From contig NZ_JAKUHT010000002.1 of assembly GCF_022436705.1 (NCBI RefSeq), positions 1 through 64,000 of the forward strand: 64,000 nt of DNA. The letters are read 5' to 3'. The position numbers and the translations under genes are program-made. The DNA is from Nocardioides sp. CFH 31398 (GTDB lineage: Bacteria; Actinomycetota; Actinomycetes; Propionibacteriales; Nocardioidaceae). The stretch's first letter is position 1. Every line of letters begins with the position of its first letter. The notes below the pieces were generated by a model. That model ran no database searches, was not told where the DNA came from, and saw nothing but the letters and a program-made list of their open reading frames with translations. This document shows positions 38,249 to 46,077 of this stretch, one piece after another.

Positions 38249-38749
38249 TCAGCTGCTGCCGTAGAGCAGCTCAGCCTCAGCGCTTCGTTGGGGTCGACGT
38301 TTGTCGATCTCGATGTTGAACTGCGACAGCAGCCGGACGAGCTCGGTTCTGTCGTGGCCGGCCCAGCGGGCGAGCAGCCGGATGAGCCCTTGTCGCTGTT
38401 GCTCGACGACCCTCGTGCGCAGATCTCGACCTGCGGGCGTCATGGCCAGCAACCGGGCTCGTCTGTCGTCAGGGTCGCTGACTCCCTCGATCAGACCCAG
38501 CTTCACGGCGTGTTGCACCTGGCGGGTCGAGGTTGATGGGTCGATGCCGAACGCTGACGCGATCGCTCCCACCCTGATGGGCTGGCTCGCGTGGAGTAGG
38601 TAGAGGAGCGAGGCGGTGACGCGGAGGACGACCGTCCCGTCGGGGAGGACAGTCGGTTCTCGCAAGTTCCGCGCGACACGCAGGAGCTGCTTCTCAAGCT
38701 CTTCATAAAGGTCCGACACCCCGTCGGTAGCCAGAAGCTGAGGAATCAT
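38249..38749 (-). CDS. MarR family transcriptional regulator (paralogue)
   Basis: A 166-residue protein from ATG 38749. The winged helix is VGAIASAFGIDPSTSTRQVQ followed by HAVKLGLIEGVSDPDDRRAR and LLAMTPAGRDLRTRVV. It aligns over its length with the 37384..37845 protein at roughly half identity. Its codon use is less GC-extreme than that of its paralogue (several codons ending in T or A, for example at residues 1-30), suggesting a different history or weaker expression. The target is unknown. Confidence 0.85.
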   Translation of the reverse strand: MIPQLLATDGVSDLYEELEKQLLRVARNLREPTVLPDGTVVLRVTASLLYLLHASQPIRVGAIASAFGIDPSTSTRQVQHAVKLGLIEGVSDPDDRRARLLAMTPAGRDLRTRVVEQQRQGLIRLLARWAGHDRTELVRLLSQFNIEIDKRRPQRSAEAELLYGSS

Positions 38750-39487
38750 ACAGGGGCTAGATAATTGCTGCGCCCGCGTCGACACCCGCCGCCGTTGACG
38801 TGACGTGGTTGCCCGGCGGCCGTCGGGCCCTGCACGCCGACGGCCGACCTCCCCCCGGGGATCGTCGGCCGTCATGCGTGATGCTCCGACGAAGCATATG
38901 ACGCCCGTCACACGTTCCGGAAGAACCAGCTGCCTGGGGTCGACCCTCACGCAGAGCGGGGGTAGGACGCTGCGTGAGGATCGACGAGCCCACGCTACGG
39001 CGACTGGATTGGGTGGTGCAGCGAAACTCGTCATCAAACCTGCGCTATACGCATGTTTGGCACTTCGGGCCGGCTCGCTGGGATCACGTTCTCGTTCTGC
39101 GCGGCGCACTCGAGCAGAGGTCCCAGCCGGCCGACGGGGCACGCCGAGTGAGAGGAACATGCTCGATCGGCTGCGTCGGCCAACACCTCGACGTGCTCGT
39201 GGTGATGGCGCTGGGTCAGTGGGGCCCGCCCGTCTCACTTCCTGCACGCCCCCGGTCGCCACCCTGCCCAGGCTCGAGCCGCCAACGCTCGGGCGAATCG
39301 GGACCGGGGTGCGGGATCCGTGGGGGTCTGCACGCCGCCGAGCCGGGCCGTACGAACCCAACGCGGAGGGGCGTCCGGCCTGTGCTCGAGGGGCCCGAGG
39401 AGGACACGAGACCTGTCCCCAGGGGTGGAGTGCACGGTCTGTGCACACGCTCGCGGCTGACGCACGTTTCCCGGGGTCAGCGGCGGT
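38750..39487. other. 738-bp region without a supported gene
   Basis: This is lower in GC than its surroundings. Several overlapping frames are open on both strands, but none has a start with SD or leaderless -10 and none resembles a protein. A hairpin with 10-bp arms (38839-38848 and 38864-38873, GACGGCCGAC / GTCGGCCGTC) and an inner CCCC/GGGG lies near the left end. It borders tRNA-Arg, so it may be the scar of an old insertion. Confidence 0.45.
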
Positions 39488-39559
39488 GCCCCCGGTAGGA
39501 GTCGAACCTACGACCTTTCGCTTAGGAGGCGGCTGCTCTATCCACTGAGCTACGGGGGC
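39488..39559 (-). tRNA. tRNA-Arg (anticodon CCU)
   Basis: A 72-nt tRNA without encoded CCA. The acceptor stem is GCCCCCG paired with CGGGGGC, the D-stem is GCTC/GAGC, the T-arm is GTAGG-TTCGACT-CCTAC, and the anticodon loop CTCCTAA carries CCT (plus-strand 39524-39526). The anticodon stem has only three regular pairs (CGC/GCG). It reads AGG codons. Confidence 0.93.
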
Positions 39560-39701
39560 CGGCGTCCGGGCCACATCCTGGCACTCGGCCGTCATTTTGA
39601 TCCGGGTGGGCCGTCCGACGCATCATGTGAGATGGACCAGCCGTGTCGCCCACCGGCGGCACGGCCCGCCCCGGCCCGCCCGATGACGTCCTGGAGACCT
39701 C

Positions 39702-40862
39702 TTGAGCAAGCGACGTGCACCCAAGCGCCGTGCCCGCAAGCCTCGTCAGCACACGGTGGCGAAGGTCATCACGTCCTCGGCGCTCGGCCTGGCACTCGCG
39801 ACCGGTGTCGGCGTCACCTCGGTCTACAACCACCTCAGCGGCAACCTCGACGTCCTCGACGTGTCCGACCAGCTCTCGGACCGGCCCGACAAGGTCGAGG
39901 TCTCCGGGCCGATGGAGCCGCTGAACATCCTCATCATGGGGTCGGACTCGCGTGACGGCGAGGGCAACGACATCGACGGCCTCACCGGCGGCGGGCAGCG
40001 CTCCGACACCACGATGATCCTGCATGTGTCGGCCGACCGCGAGCGCGCGTTCGGCGTCAGCCTCCCGCGCGACGCGATCATCGACCGCCCCGAGTGCACC
40101 ACCGAGGACGGCGAGGAGATCCCCGCCGAGAGCGGGGTCATGTTCAACACCGCCTACGCGTACGGCGGCCCCGGGTGCACCCAGCAGACGGTCGAGCAGC
40201 TGACCGGCATCCGCATCGACCACATCGTCGACGTCGACTTCGCCGGGTTCGAGGCCATGGTCGACGCGATCGACGGTGTCGAGGTCTGCATCCCGACCAC
40301 GGTCGACGACCCCGCCCACGACATCTACCTCGAGGCCGGCACCCGGGAGCTCGAGGGCCGCGAGGCGCTCGCCTACGTGCGGGAGCGCTACCAGCTCTCG
40401 GCCAACTCCGACATCGGCCGCATGAAGCGCCAGCAGGCCTTCGTCGCGTCGATGGCGAACAAGCTCGTCTCCGCCGACACGCTGTCGCGCCCGGACCGCC
40501 TCGTCAGCTTCCTCAACGCCGCGACCAAGTCGCTCACCCTCGACCCCGAGCTCGACTCGGTCGGCAAGCTGAGCGAGCTGGGGCTGCAGTTCCGCAACAC
40601 CGGGCTCAACAAGATCCGCTTCATGACGGTGCCCATCGCGCCGTACGAGCCGGACCCCAACCGCCTGGTGTGGACCTCCGAGGCCGACCAGCTGTGGGAC
40701 AAGATCATCAACGACGAGCCCATCGGCGCCGACCTGAGCGAGGGCGTCATCACGGCCGCGAAGCCGCAGGGCGGCAGCACCGGTGACGGCAGCGGCAAGA
40801 AGGGCGGTGCGACCTCCGACGAGGAGGCCGCCGAGCTGGCCGCGAACGGCCTCTGCACGTGA
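39702..40862 (+). CDS. LytR-CpsA-Psr (LCP) family protein
   Basis: A 386-residue membrane-anchored LCP enzyme that attaches teichoic acid, arabinogalactan or other glycopolymers to peptidoglycan. A basic N-terminus (SKRRAPKRRARKPRQ) precedes one membrane helix at about 22-42. The LCP domain has LNILIMGSDSRDGEGN, RSDTTMILHVS, FGVSLPRDAIID, DFAGFEAMVDAIDGVEVCIP and YVRERYQLSANSDIGRMKRQ followed by QQAFVAS. The tail is Gly/Ser-rich. TTG 39702 is chosen because GGAG lies 6-9 nt upstream. It overlaps the next gene. Confidence 0.92.
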   Translation: MSKRRAPKRRARKPRQHTVAKVITSSALGLALATGVGVTSVYNHLSGNLDVLDVSDQLSDRPDKVEVSGPMEPLNILIMGSDSRDGEGNDIDGLTGGGQRSDTTMILHVSADRERAFGVSLPRDAIIDRPECTTEDGEEIPAESGVMFNTAYAYGGPGCTQQTVEQLTGIRIDHIVDVDFAGFEAMVDAIDGVEVCIPTTVDDPAHDIYLEAGTRELEGREALAYVRERYQLSANSDIGRMKRQQAFVASMANKLVSADTLSRPDRLVSFLNAATKSLTLDPELDSVGKLSELGLQFRNTGLNKIRFMTVPIAPYEPDPNRLVWTSEADQLWDKIINDEPIGADLSEGVITAAKPQGGSTGDGSGKKGGATSDEEAAELAANGLCT

Positions 40863-41035
40863 CGGACGCGCCTCGCGAGAGCGACTGGCAGCGCAGGAAG
40901 CGGCTCGCCGAGGTGTTCGGCGACGTGCTGCCCGACACCACCGGTGACGAGCGGGAGCCCGGCGACGCGAAGGGTCGCGCCGGCTCCGCGAACGACCGCT
41001 GGCTGATCGAGCAGGTGCCCCCGCACCACGGCTGA
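40859..41035 (+). CDS. Small conserved-looking protein, 58 residues
   Basis: GTG 40859 overlaps the LCP stop (GTGA). The protein starts MTDAPRESDWQRRKRLAEVF, continues GDVLPDTTGDE and ends DRWLIEQVPPHHG. The ends are distinctive: a basic helix RRKRLAEVFGDVLP and a terminal VPPHHG, which I associate with a small actinobacterial family of unknown function. Coupling to the LCP gene suggests a cell-envelope role, which is inference. Confidence 0.7.
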   Translation: MTDAPRESDWQRRKRLAEVFGDVLPDTTGDEREPGDAKGRAGSANDRWLIEQVPPHHG

Positions 41036-41071
41036 GGCCGACCGGCGGCGCCTCGACCGGCGTGTGGGTGG

Positions 41072-41455
41072 TCAGCCCTTGTGGGCGCCGCCGTCCGAGG
41101 TGGTCGTGGTGCCGGTGGAGCTGCCCGCGAGGATGTCGCGGATCTCCTTCAGCAGCGTGATGTCCTCGGGCGTGCCCGGCGCCGGGCTCGGGAAGTACTT
41201 CTCCTTCACCTTCGTGTAGGGCAGCACGACGAAGAAGTAGACGACCGCGGCCAGGATGACGAAGGAGATCGTGGCGTTGAGGAACGCCCCGAGGGGCTCG
41301 TCGTCGCTGAAGCGGTCCGCCGCCTCGGGCGGGAGCAGGCTGGTGATGAGCGCGGTGAACGTCGTGACGACGGCGCCGAAGGCGGTGCCGATGATCACGG
41401 CGACCGCGAGGTCGACGAGGTTGCCGCGGAGCAGGAAGTTCTTGAACCCGGACAC
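41072..41455 (-). CDS. mscL: Large-conductance mechanosensitive channel
   Basis: A 127-residue MscL that opens under membrane tension on osmotic downshock. The N-terminal amphipathic helix MSGFKNFLLRGNLVDLAVAV leads into TM1 (VIIGTAFGAVVTTFTALIT). TM2 is ATISFVILAAVVYFFVVLPY, followed by the charged cytoplasmic helix EDITLLKEIRDIL. Length and layout match the family. Confidence 0.96.
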   Translation of the reverse strand: MSGFKNFLLRGNLVDLAVAVIIGTAFGAVVTTFTALITSLLPPEAADRFSDDEPLGAFLNATISFVILAAVVYFFVVLPYTKVKEKYFPSPAPGTPEDITLLKEIRDILAGSSTGTTTTSDGGAHKG

Positions 41456-41509
41456 GTGTTCCTCCTGGGAGCCGCCGGCGGCCCACGTAGACCACCGTCC
41501 TCCGGCAGG

Positions 41510-42184
41510 CTAGCGCCGCCAGGTCGGGGTGAGGAACAGGCGTGCGGAGGCGTCGGCCACACCGGCCACCTCCGTCGGCTCCACGGCCAGGACGACGAGC
41601 CGTCCGGGTGGCGCGGAGCCGCCCGAGCCGCCGGAGCCGCTCTCCGCCGGGTCCGCCGACGGCACGGCGAGCACCGCGGCGTCGGTCGCGACCGTGGTGG
41701 CGGTCGAGCCCTGCGGGTCGGCGGCGACGAGGTCGATCAGGTCGCCGGCGCGCAGCAGCCCCGCGGCGCCGGCGTCGGGGAGGCGGACCGGGACCGCGAC
41801 CAGACCGGGGTAGTCCTCGAGCAGCGAGGGCGCGACGAGTCGCGCGTCCGTCACCGGCTCGCCGCGCCGCAGGGGAGCGGCCAGGACCCGGCCCACGGGG
41901 TCGTCGGCCAGTCCGTCCGGGACGCTGCCGGGCGTGAACCCGGTCGCGACGAGGTCGTCCGGTGTGACCACCGAGCCCGCGGCGAGGTCGCTCGCCGCGG
42001 TCATCACGAGGACCCGTGGCGGGGGAGGGGGCATCGTGGCGTGCAGGCCCGCTGCGACCGCGACCGCCAGGCAGAGGGCGAGCAGCAGGCGCCGGCGCCG
42101 CAGCACCGAGCGTCGTACGGCGGCACGCGCGCGGGCGAGCCGCACGCGCACCCCCGGCGGCGTGGCGGGGTCGGAGGGGGCCAT
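41510..42184 (-). CDS. SAF domain protein (CpaB/RcpC-like)
   Basis: A 224-residue protein. A basic N-terminus (RLARARAAVRRSVLRRRRLL) precedes one membrane helix at about 33-50. The SAF domain has VLVMTAASDLAAGSVVTPDD followed by LVATGF and APLRRGEPVTDARLV. The RcpC-like half contains VPVRLPDAGAAGLLRAGDLI followed by DLVA. Relatives assist Flp pilus assembly. No pilus genes are nearby, so the role is uncertain. Confidence 0.8.
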   Translation of the reverse strand: MAPSDPATPPGVRVRLARARAAVRRSVLRRRRLLLALCLAVAVAAGLHATMPPPPPRVLVMTAASDLAAGSVVTPDDLVATGFTPGSVPDGLADDPVGRVLAAPLRRGEPVTDARLVAPSLLEDYPGLVAVPVRLPDAGAAGLLRAGDLIDLVAADPQGSTATTVATDAAVLAVPSADPAESGSGGSGGSAPPGRLVVLAVEPTEVAGVADASARLFLTPTWRR

Positions 42185-42279
42185 GCCCCGACGCTAGGGA
42201 CGCCTGGCCCGACGCCGCTCCGCTCGTCCCCAGGCGGCGGGCCCGGGGACGCCGGTGGACGACAGGTGGCCCCGCGCCC

Positions 42280-42648
42280 TCAGGAGGCCGACGCCGCCGA
42301 GGAGCTCGTGGACGACGAGGTCGAGCCGGAGGACGACGACGAGCCGGACGACGAGCCGGACGACGACGTCGACGAGTCCGACTTCTTCTCCGACGACGAC
42401 TCGGACTTCTTCTCCGACGACGTCGAGGACGAGGCGTCCGACGAGGGCGACGAGGAGCCACCGGAGGACTCCGAGCGGCTGTCGGTCCGGTAGAAGCCGG
42501 AGCCCTTGAACACGACGCCGACGGCGTTGTAGACCTTGCGCAGCCGGCCGTGGCAGACGGGGCACTCGGTCAGCGAGTCGTCGGTGAACTTCTGCACCTG
42601 CTCGAAGCGGTGCTCGCACTCGGTGCAGGCGTACTGGTAGGTCGGCAC
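42280..42648 (-). CDS. FmdB family zinc ribbon protein with Ser-rich tail
   Basis: A 122-residue protein from GTG 42648. The first 60 residues are a single zinc ribbon: YQYACTECEHRFEQVQKF and LTECPVCHGRLRKVYNAVGV followed by VFKGSGFYRTD. The rest is a tail of almost pure Ser, Gly and Lys/Glu with a repeated SSEKKSES motif, probably disordered. FmdB domains were first seen beside amidase genes; their function is unclear. The tail is longer than usual and is encoded by a 24-bp-period repeat. Confidence 0.85.
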   Translation of the reverse strand: MPTYQYACTECEHRFEQVQKFTDDSLTECPVCHGRLRKVYNAVGVVFKGSGFYRTDSRSESSGGSSSPSSDASSSTSSEKKSESSSEKKSDSSTSSSGSSSGSSSSSGSTSSSTSSSAASAS

Positions 42649-42775
42649 GCGCAGCGGTCCTCTCGATGGCGGGAACGGGTCAGGAAGCGGGGGCGGTCGG
42701 CGCGGCCGCGGGAGACGACACCCGCCTGGCACTCACCGACGACGACTGCCAAGGGTACGGCACAATGCGAGGACG

Positions 42776-45430
42776 ATGAGGGGCCCACGGGACGGTGCGG
42801 ACGGCGGAGCCCGCGTGAGCGAGGCGACGAGGCCCCCGCCACCGCTGGTGGCGTGGTGGTCGGCCTTCCGCGCCTGGCCCGCCTGGGCCCGCCGCGCGAC
42901 CTGGACGGCCGTCGGGATCGTCCTGCTGCTGCTGGTCCTCACCGCGACCGCGGTCGTCGTCGTCCGCCGGCCGCTGCCGGTCACCGACGGCGAGCTGGAC
43001 CTGCCCGGCCTGTCCGCCCCCGTCGAGGTGCTGCGCGACTCCCACGGCGTCCCGCAGCTGTACGGCGAGACGCTCCACGACCTGCTCACCGCCCAGGGCT
43101 ACGTGCACGCCCAGGAGCGGTTCTACGAGATGGACGTCCGTCGCCACCTCACCGCCGGGCGTCTCTCCGAGCTGTTCGGCGAGGCCACCCTCGAGTCCGA
43201 CGCCCTGGTCCGGACCATGGGCTGGCGCCGCGTGGCCGAGCGGGAGCTCGCCCTGGTCTCCCCGGCGACCCGCTCCGCGCTGACGGCGTACGCCGAGGGC
43301 GTCAACGCCTACCTGGCGGCGAACGAGCCCAGCGAGATCGCCGTGCAGTACACCGTCCTCGGTCTGACGGGGCTGGACTACCGGCCCGAGCCGTGGACGC
43401 CGGTGGACTCGCTGGCGTGGCTGAAGGCGATGGCCTGGGACCTGCGCGGCAACGTGGACGAGGAGGTGGCCCGCGTCCTCACGGGCGCCGACCACACCCC
43501 GGCCGAGGCCCGCGAGCTCTTCGGTGACTACCCCTACGACCGCAACCGTCCGATCATCGAGGGCGGAGGGCTCGTCGACGGGGTCTTCGAGCCCCGGGCG
43601 TCGGGCGACTCGACGCGGCTGCCGCGGCCCGCGTGGGGTCCGCAGGAGCGGGACCTGCTGGCCGGTGTCGGCGAGGCGCTGGACGGCATCCCGTCGGCGC
43701 TGGGGCGCGGGGACGACCTCGGCTCCAACTCCTGGGTGGTCTCGGGCGACCTGACCACCACCGGGGCCCCGCTGCTGGCCAACGACCCGCACCTCGGCGT
43801 CGGCCTGCCCGGCGTGTGGATGCAGATGGGCCTGCACTGCACCGACGTGGGCGCGGACTGCCCGCTCGACGTCGCGGGCTTCGGGTTCTCCGGCGTCCCC
43901 GGCGTGGTGATCGGGCACAACGCCGACATCGCCTGGGGCTTCACCAACCTCGGACCCGACGTCGCCGACCTCTACCTCGAGAAGGTCGACGGCGACACCT
44001 ACCGCTACGACGGCGCCCGCGAGCAGCTGGCCGAGCGGCGCGAGACCATCGAGGTCCGCGGCGCCGACGACGTCGAGCTGACCGTCCGCGCCACCGGCAA
44101 CGGACCGATCCTGTCGGACGTCTCGGAGGACCTGCGCACCGTCGGCGTGGAGGCCGGACCCGACGGCGAGGAGGCGTACGCCGTCTCCCTCGCCTGGACC
44201 GCGCTCGACCCCGCCCCGACCGCCGACGCGCTGCTCGGCCTCAACCTGGCCTCCGACTGGGACGAGTTCCGTGCGGCCGCCGAGGACTTCGCCGTCCCCG
44301 CCCAGAACCTGGTCTACGCCGACCGGACCGGGTCGATCGGCTACCAGGCGCCGGGCCGCATCCCGATCCGCGGCTCCGGCAACGACGGGCTCCGGCCCTC
44401 GCCGGGCTGGCGGCCGGAGAACGCCTGGACGGGGGAGTACGTCCCCTTCGAGAGCCTCCCCAACGAGCTCGACCCCGACGAGGGGTTCTTGGTGACCGCC
44501 AACCAGGCCGCCACCGGCCCCGACTACCCGGTCTACCTGACCGACGACTGGGACCGCGGCTACCGCGCGCAACGCATCCGCGACCGCCTCACCGCCCTCC
44601 TCGACGAGGGCCCGGTGTCATCGGAGCGGATGGCGGCGGTCCAGCTGGACTCCCAGCACCCGCTCGCGCCGACGCTGGTGCCCTACCTGCTGGACGTCGA
44701 CCTCGGCGACGGCTACGCGGCCGGCGGCCAGGAGCTGCTCGGGGACTGGGACTTCACCCAGCCGGCCGAGGGCGAGCAGAGCGCCGCGGCGGCGTACTTC
44801 GCGGTCACGTGGTCGCGCCTGCTCGAGCTGACCTTCGACGACGAGCTGGTCGGCGCCGCCCGGCCCGACGGCAGCGACCGCTGGATGGCCGCGACCGAGG
44901 AGCTGCTGCAGCAGCCGCGGGCCTCCTGGTGGGACGACGTCGAGACCGACGAGGTCGAGACGCGGGACGACGTCCTCGCCGCCGCGATGAGGGCGGCGCG
45001 CGACGATCTCACCGCGCTGTCCTCGCCGGAGCCGGAGGAGTGGGAGTGGGGCCAGGTGCACTCCCTCGACCTCGTCGAGCCGACGCTGGGGTCCTCGGGG
45101 ATCGGGCCGGTCGAGGCGCTGGTCAACCGCGGCGGGTGGGCCGTGGCCGGCGGCTCCGAGACGGTCAACGCCTTCGGGTGGGACGCCCGCGAGGGCTACG
45201 GCGTCCTCAACGGGCCCTCGATGCGGATGGTCGTCGACCTCGCCGACTGGGACGCCTCGCGCTGGGTCAACCTGACCGGCGTCTCCGGCCACCCGGCGAG
45301 CGACCACTACACCGACCAGACCGACGTCCTCGTCGCCGGCGAGACCCTGCCCTGGGCGTTCAGCCGGGACGCCGTGCAGGAGGCGACGGAGGACTCCCTG
45401 ACGCTCGTGCCCGCGGAGGACGAGGGCTGA
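42776..45430 (+). CDS. Penicillin acylase family protein
   Basis: An 884-residue Ntn-hydrolase precursor. A membrane anchor lies at residues 43-62. The alpha chain includes DSHGVPQLYGETLHDLLTAQ followed by GYVHAQERFYEMD. The autocatalytic junction exposes Ser317 in DDLGSNSWVVSGDLTTTGAP, followed by LLANDPHLG. The beta chain has NADIAWGFTNLGPDVADLYL and late segments such as NRGGWAVAGGSETVNAFGWD. Members cleave amide bonds in beta-lactams or in acyl-homoserine lactones; the substrate here is unknown. An alternative start is GTG 42815. Confidence 0.92.
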   Translation: MRGPRDGADGGARVSEATRPPPPLVAWWSAFRAWPAWARRATWTAVGIVLLLLVLTATAVVVVRRPLPVTDGELDLPGLSAPVEVLRDSHGVPQLYGETLHDLLTAQGYVHAQERFYEMDVRRHLTAGRLSELFGEATLESDALVRTMGWRRVAERELALVSPATRSALTAYAEGVNAYLAANEPSEIAVQYTVLGLTGLDYRPEPWTPVDSLAWLKAMAWDLRGNVDEEVARVLTGADHTPAEARELFGDYPYDRNRPIIEGGGLVDGVFEPRASGDSTRLPRPAWGPQERDLLAGVGEALDGIPSALGRGDDLGSNSWVVSGDLTTTGAPLLANDPHLGVGLPGVWMQMGLHCTDVGADCPLDVAGFGFSGVPGVVIGHNADIAWGFTNLGPDVADLYLEKVDGDTYRYDGAREQLAERRETIEVRGADDVELTVRATGNGPILSDVSEDLRTVGVEAGPDGEEAYAVSLAWTALDPAPTADALLGLNLASDWDEFRAAAEDFAVPAQNLVYADRTGSIGYQAPGRIPIRGSGNDGLRPSPGWRPENAWTGEYVPFESLPNELDPDEGFLVTANQAATGPDYPVYLTDDWDRGYRAQRIRDRLTALLDEGPVSSERMAAVQLDSQHPLAPTLVPYLLDVDLGDGYAAGGQELLGDWDFTQPAEGEQSAAAAYFAVTWSRLLELTFDDELVGAARPDGSDRWMAATEELLQQPRASWWDDVETDEVETRDDVLAAAMRAARDDLTALSSPEPEEWEWGQVHSLDLVEPTLGSSGIGPVEALVNRGGWAVAGGSETVNAFGWDAREGYGVLNGPSMRMVVDLADWDASRWVNLTGVSGHPASDHYTDQTDVLVAGETLPWAFSRDAVQEATEDSLTLVPAEDEG

Positions 45431-45472
45431 CCGACCACCGTCGGTCGGGGTCGTCGGGACCCGGTCGGCTCC

Positions 45473-46054
45473 TCAGAAGCGACGCACGCCGGACTCCGTC
45501 ACCGCGCCGGTGACGGGGCGGTCGTGGGGCTCGGCGGGGACCGGGCGGTCGAGCTCGTCGTCGTGGAGCAGCACCCACACCGGCGTGCCGACCGGCACCC
45601 GGGCCAGCGCCCGGTCGTAGGAGCCTCCGCCGCGGCCGAGCCGCATCCCGCGCCCGTCCACCGCGAGACCCGGGACGACGACGAGGTCGCACGTGGCGAC
45701 CGCGTCGCGACCGAGCCGGCGTCCGAGCGGCTCGAGCAGGCCGCGCCGGGCGGGCGCGAGCGAGCCGGGGTCGTCGTACGCCGCCCAGTCGAGGTCGCCG
45801 TCGGGTTCGAGCACCGGCAGCAGGACGCGGCGTCCGACCTCGCGCAGCCCTTCGAGGAGGTCGGTGGTGCCGGGCTCGGAGCCGACCGAGACGTACGCCG
45901 CGACCGACGCCGCGCGCACGAGCTCGGGGGAGGACAGCAGGTGCCGGGTCCGGGCCTGCGCGCTGCCCGTGACCTCGGCGAGCGGACGGCGCCGCCGAGC
46001 GGCCAGCAGCTGGTCCCGCAGGGCCGTCTTGGCGACCGCCTGTGACGAACCCAT
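45473..46054 (-). CDS. 5-formyltetrahydrofolate cyclo-ligase
   Basis: A 193-residue enzyme converting 5-formyl-THF to 5,10-methenyl-THF with ATP. It has the basic N-terminal helix (KTALRDQLLAARRRR), the central VAAYVSVGSEPGTTDLLEGL, the P-loop-like region VVVPGLAVDGRGMRLGRGGG followed by SYDRALA, and the C-terminal PVPAEPHDRPVTGAVTESGV. TAGGCT (46066-46061) ends 6 nt before ATG 46054, so the promoter overlaps that of the divergent UGPase. Confidence 0.92.
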   Translation of the reverse strand: MGSSQAVAKTALRDQLLAARRRRPLAEVTGSAQARTRHLLSSPELVRAASVAAYVSVGSEPGTTDLLEGLREVGRRVLLPVLEPDGDLDWAAYDDPGSLAPARRGLLEPLGRRLGRDAVATCDLVVVPGLAVDGRGMRLGRGGGSYDRALARVPVGTPVWVLLHDDELDRPVPAEPHDRPVTGAVTESGVRRF

Positions 46055-46060
46055 CTTCTC

Positions 46061-46070
46061 AGCCTACGAT
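46061..46070. promoter_or_regulatory. Overlapping divergent leaderless -10 elements
   Basis: The two ATG codons are separated by 23 bp. The rightward -10 TACGAT (46065-46070) ends 7 nt before ATG 46078. The leftward -10 TAGGCT (46066-46061 on the minus strand) ends 6 nt before ATG 46054. The elements share bases 46065-46066, so both promoters cannot be occupied together. Confidence 0.6.
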
Positions 46071-46077
46071 CGAAGCC

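Noticed and set aside
41510..42184. Evidence for a Flp/Tad pilus locus
   Set aside because: The SAF protein is the only related gene; no TadA, TadB, TadC or prepilin gene is in the window.
39595..42461. 979-codon minus-strand open frame crossing the LCP and mscL region
   Set aside because: It runs antisense to the LCP protein and through mscL in another frame, with compositionally biased translation. Only mscL and the SAF protein are supported on that strand.
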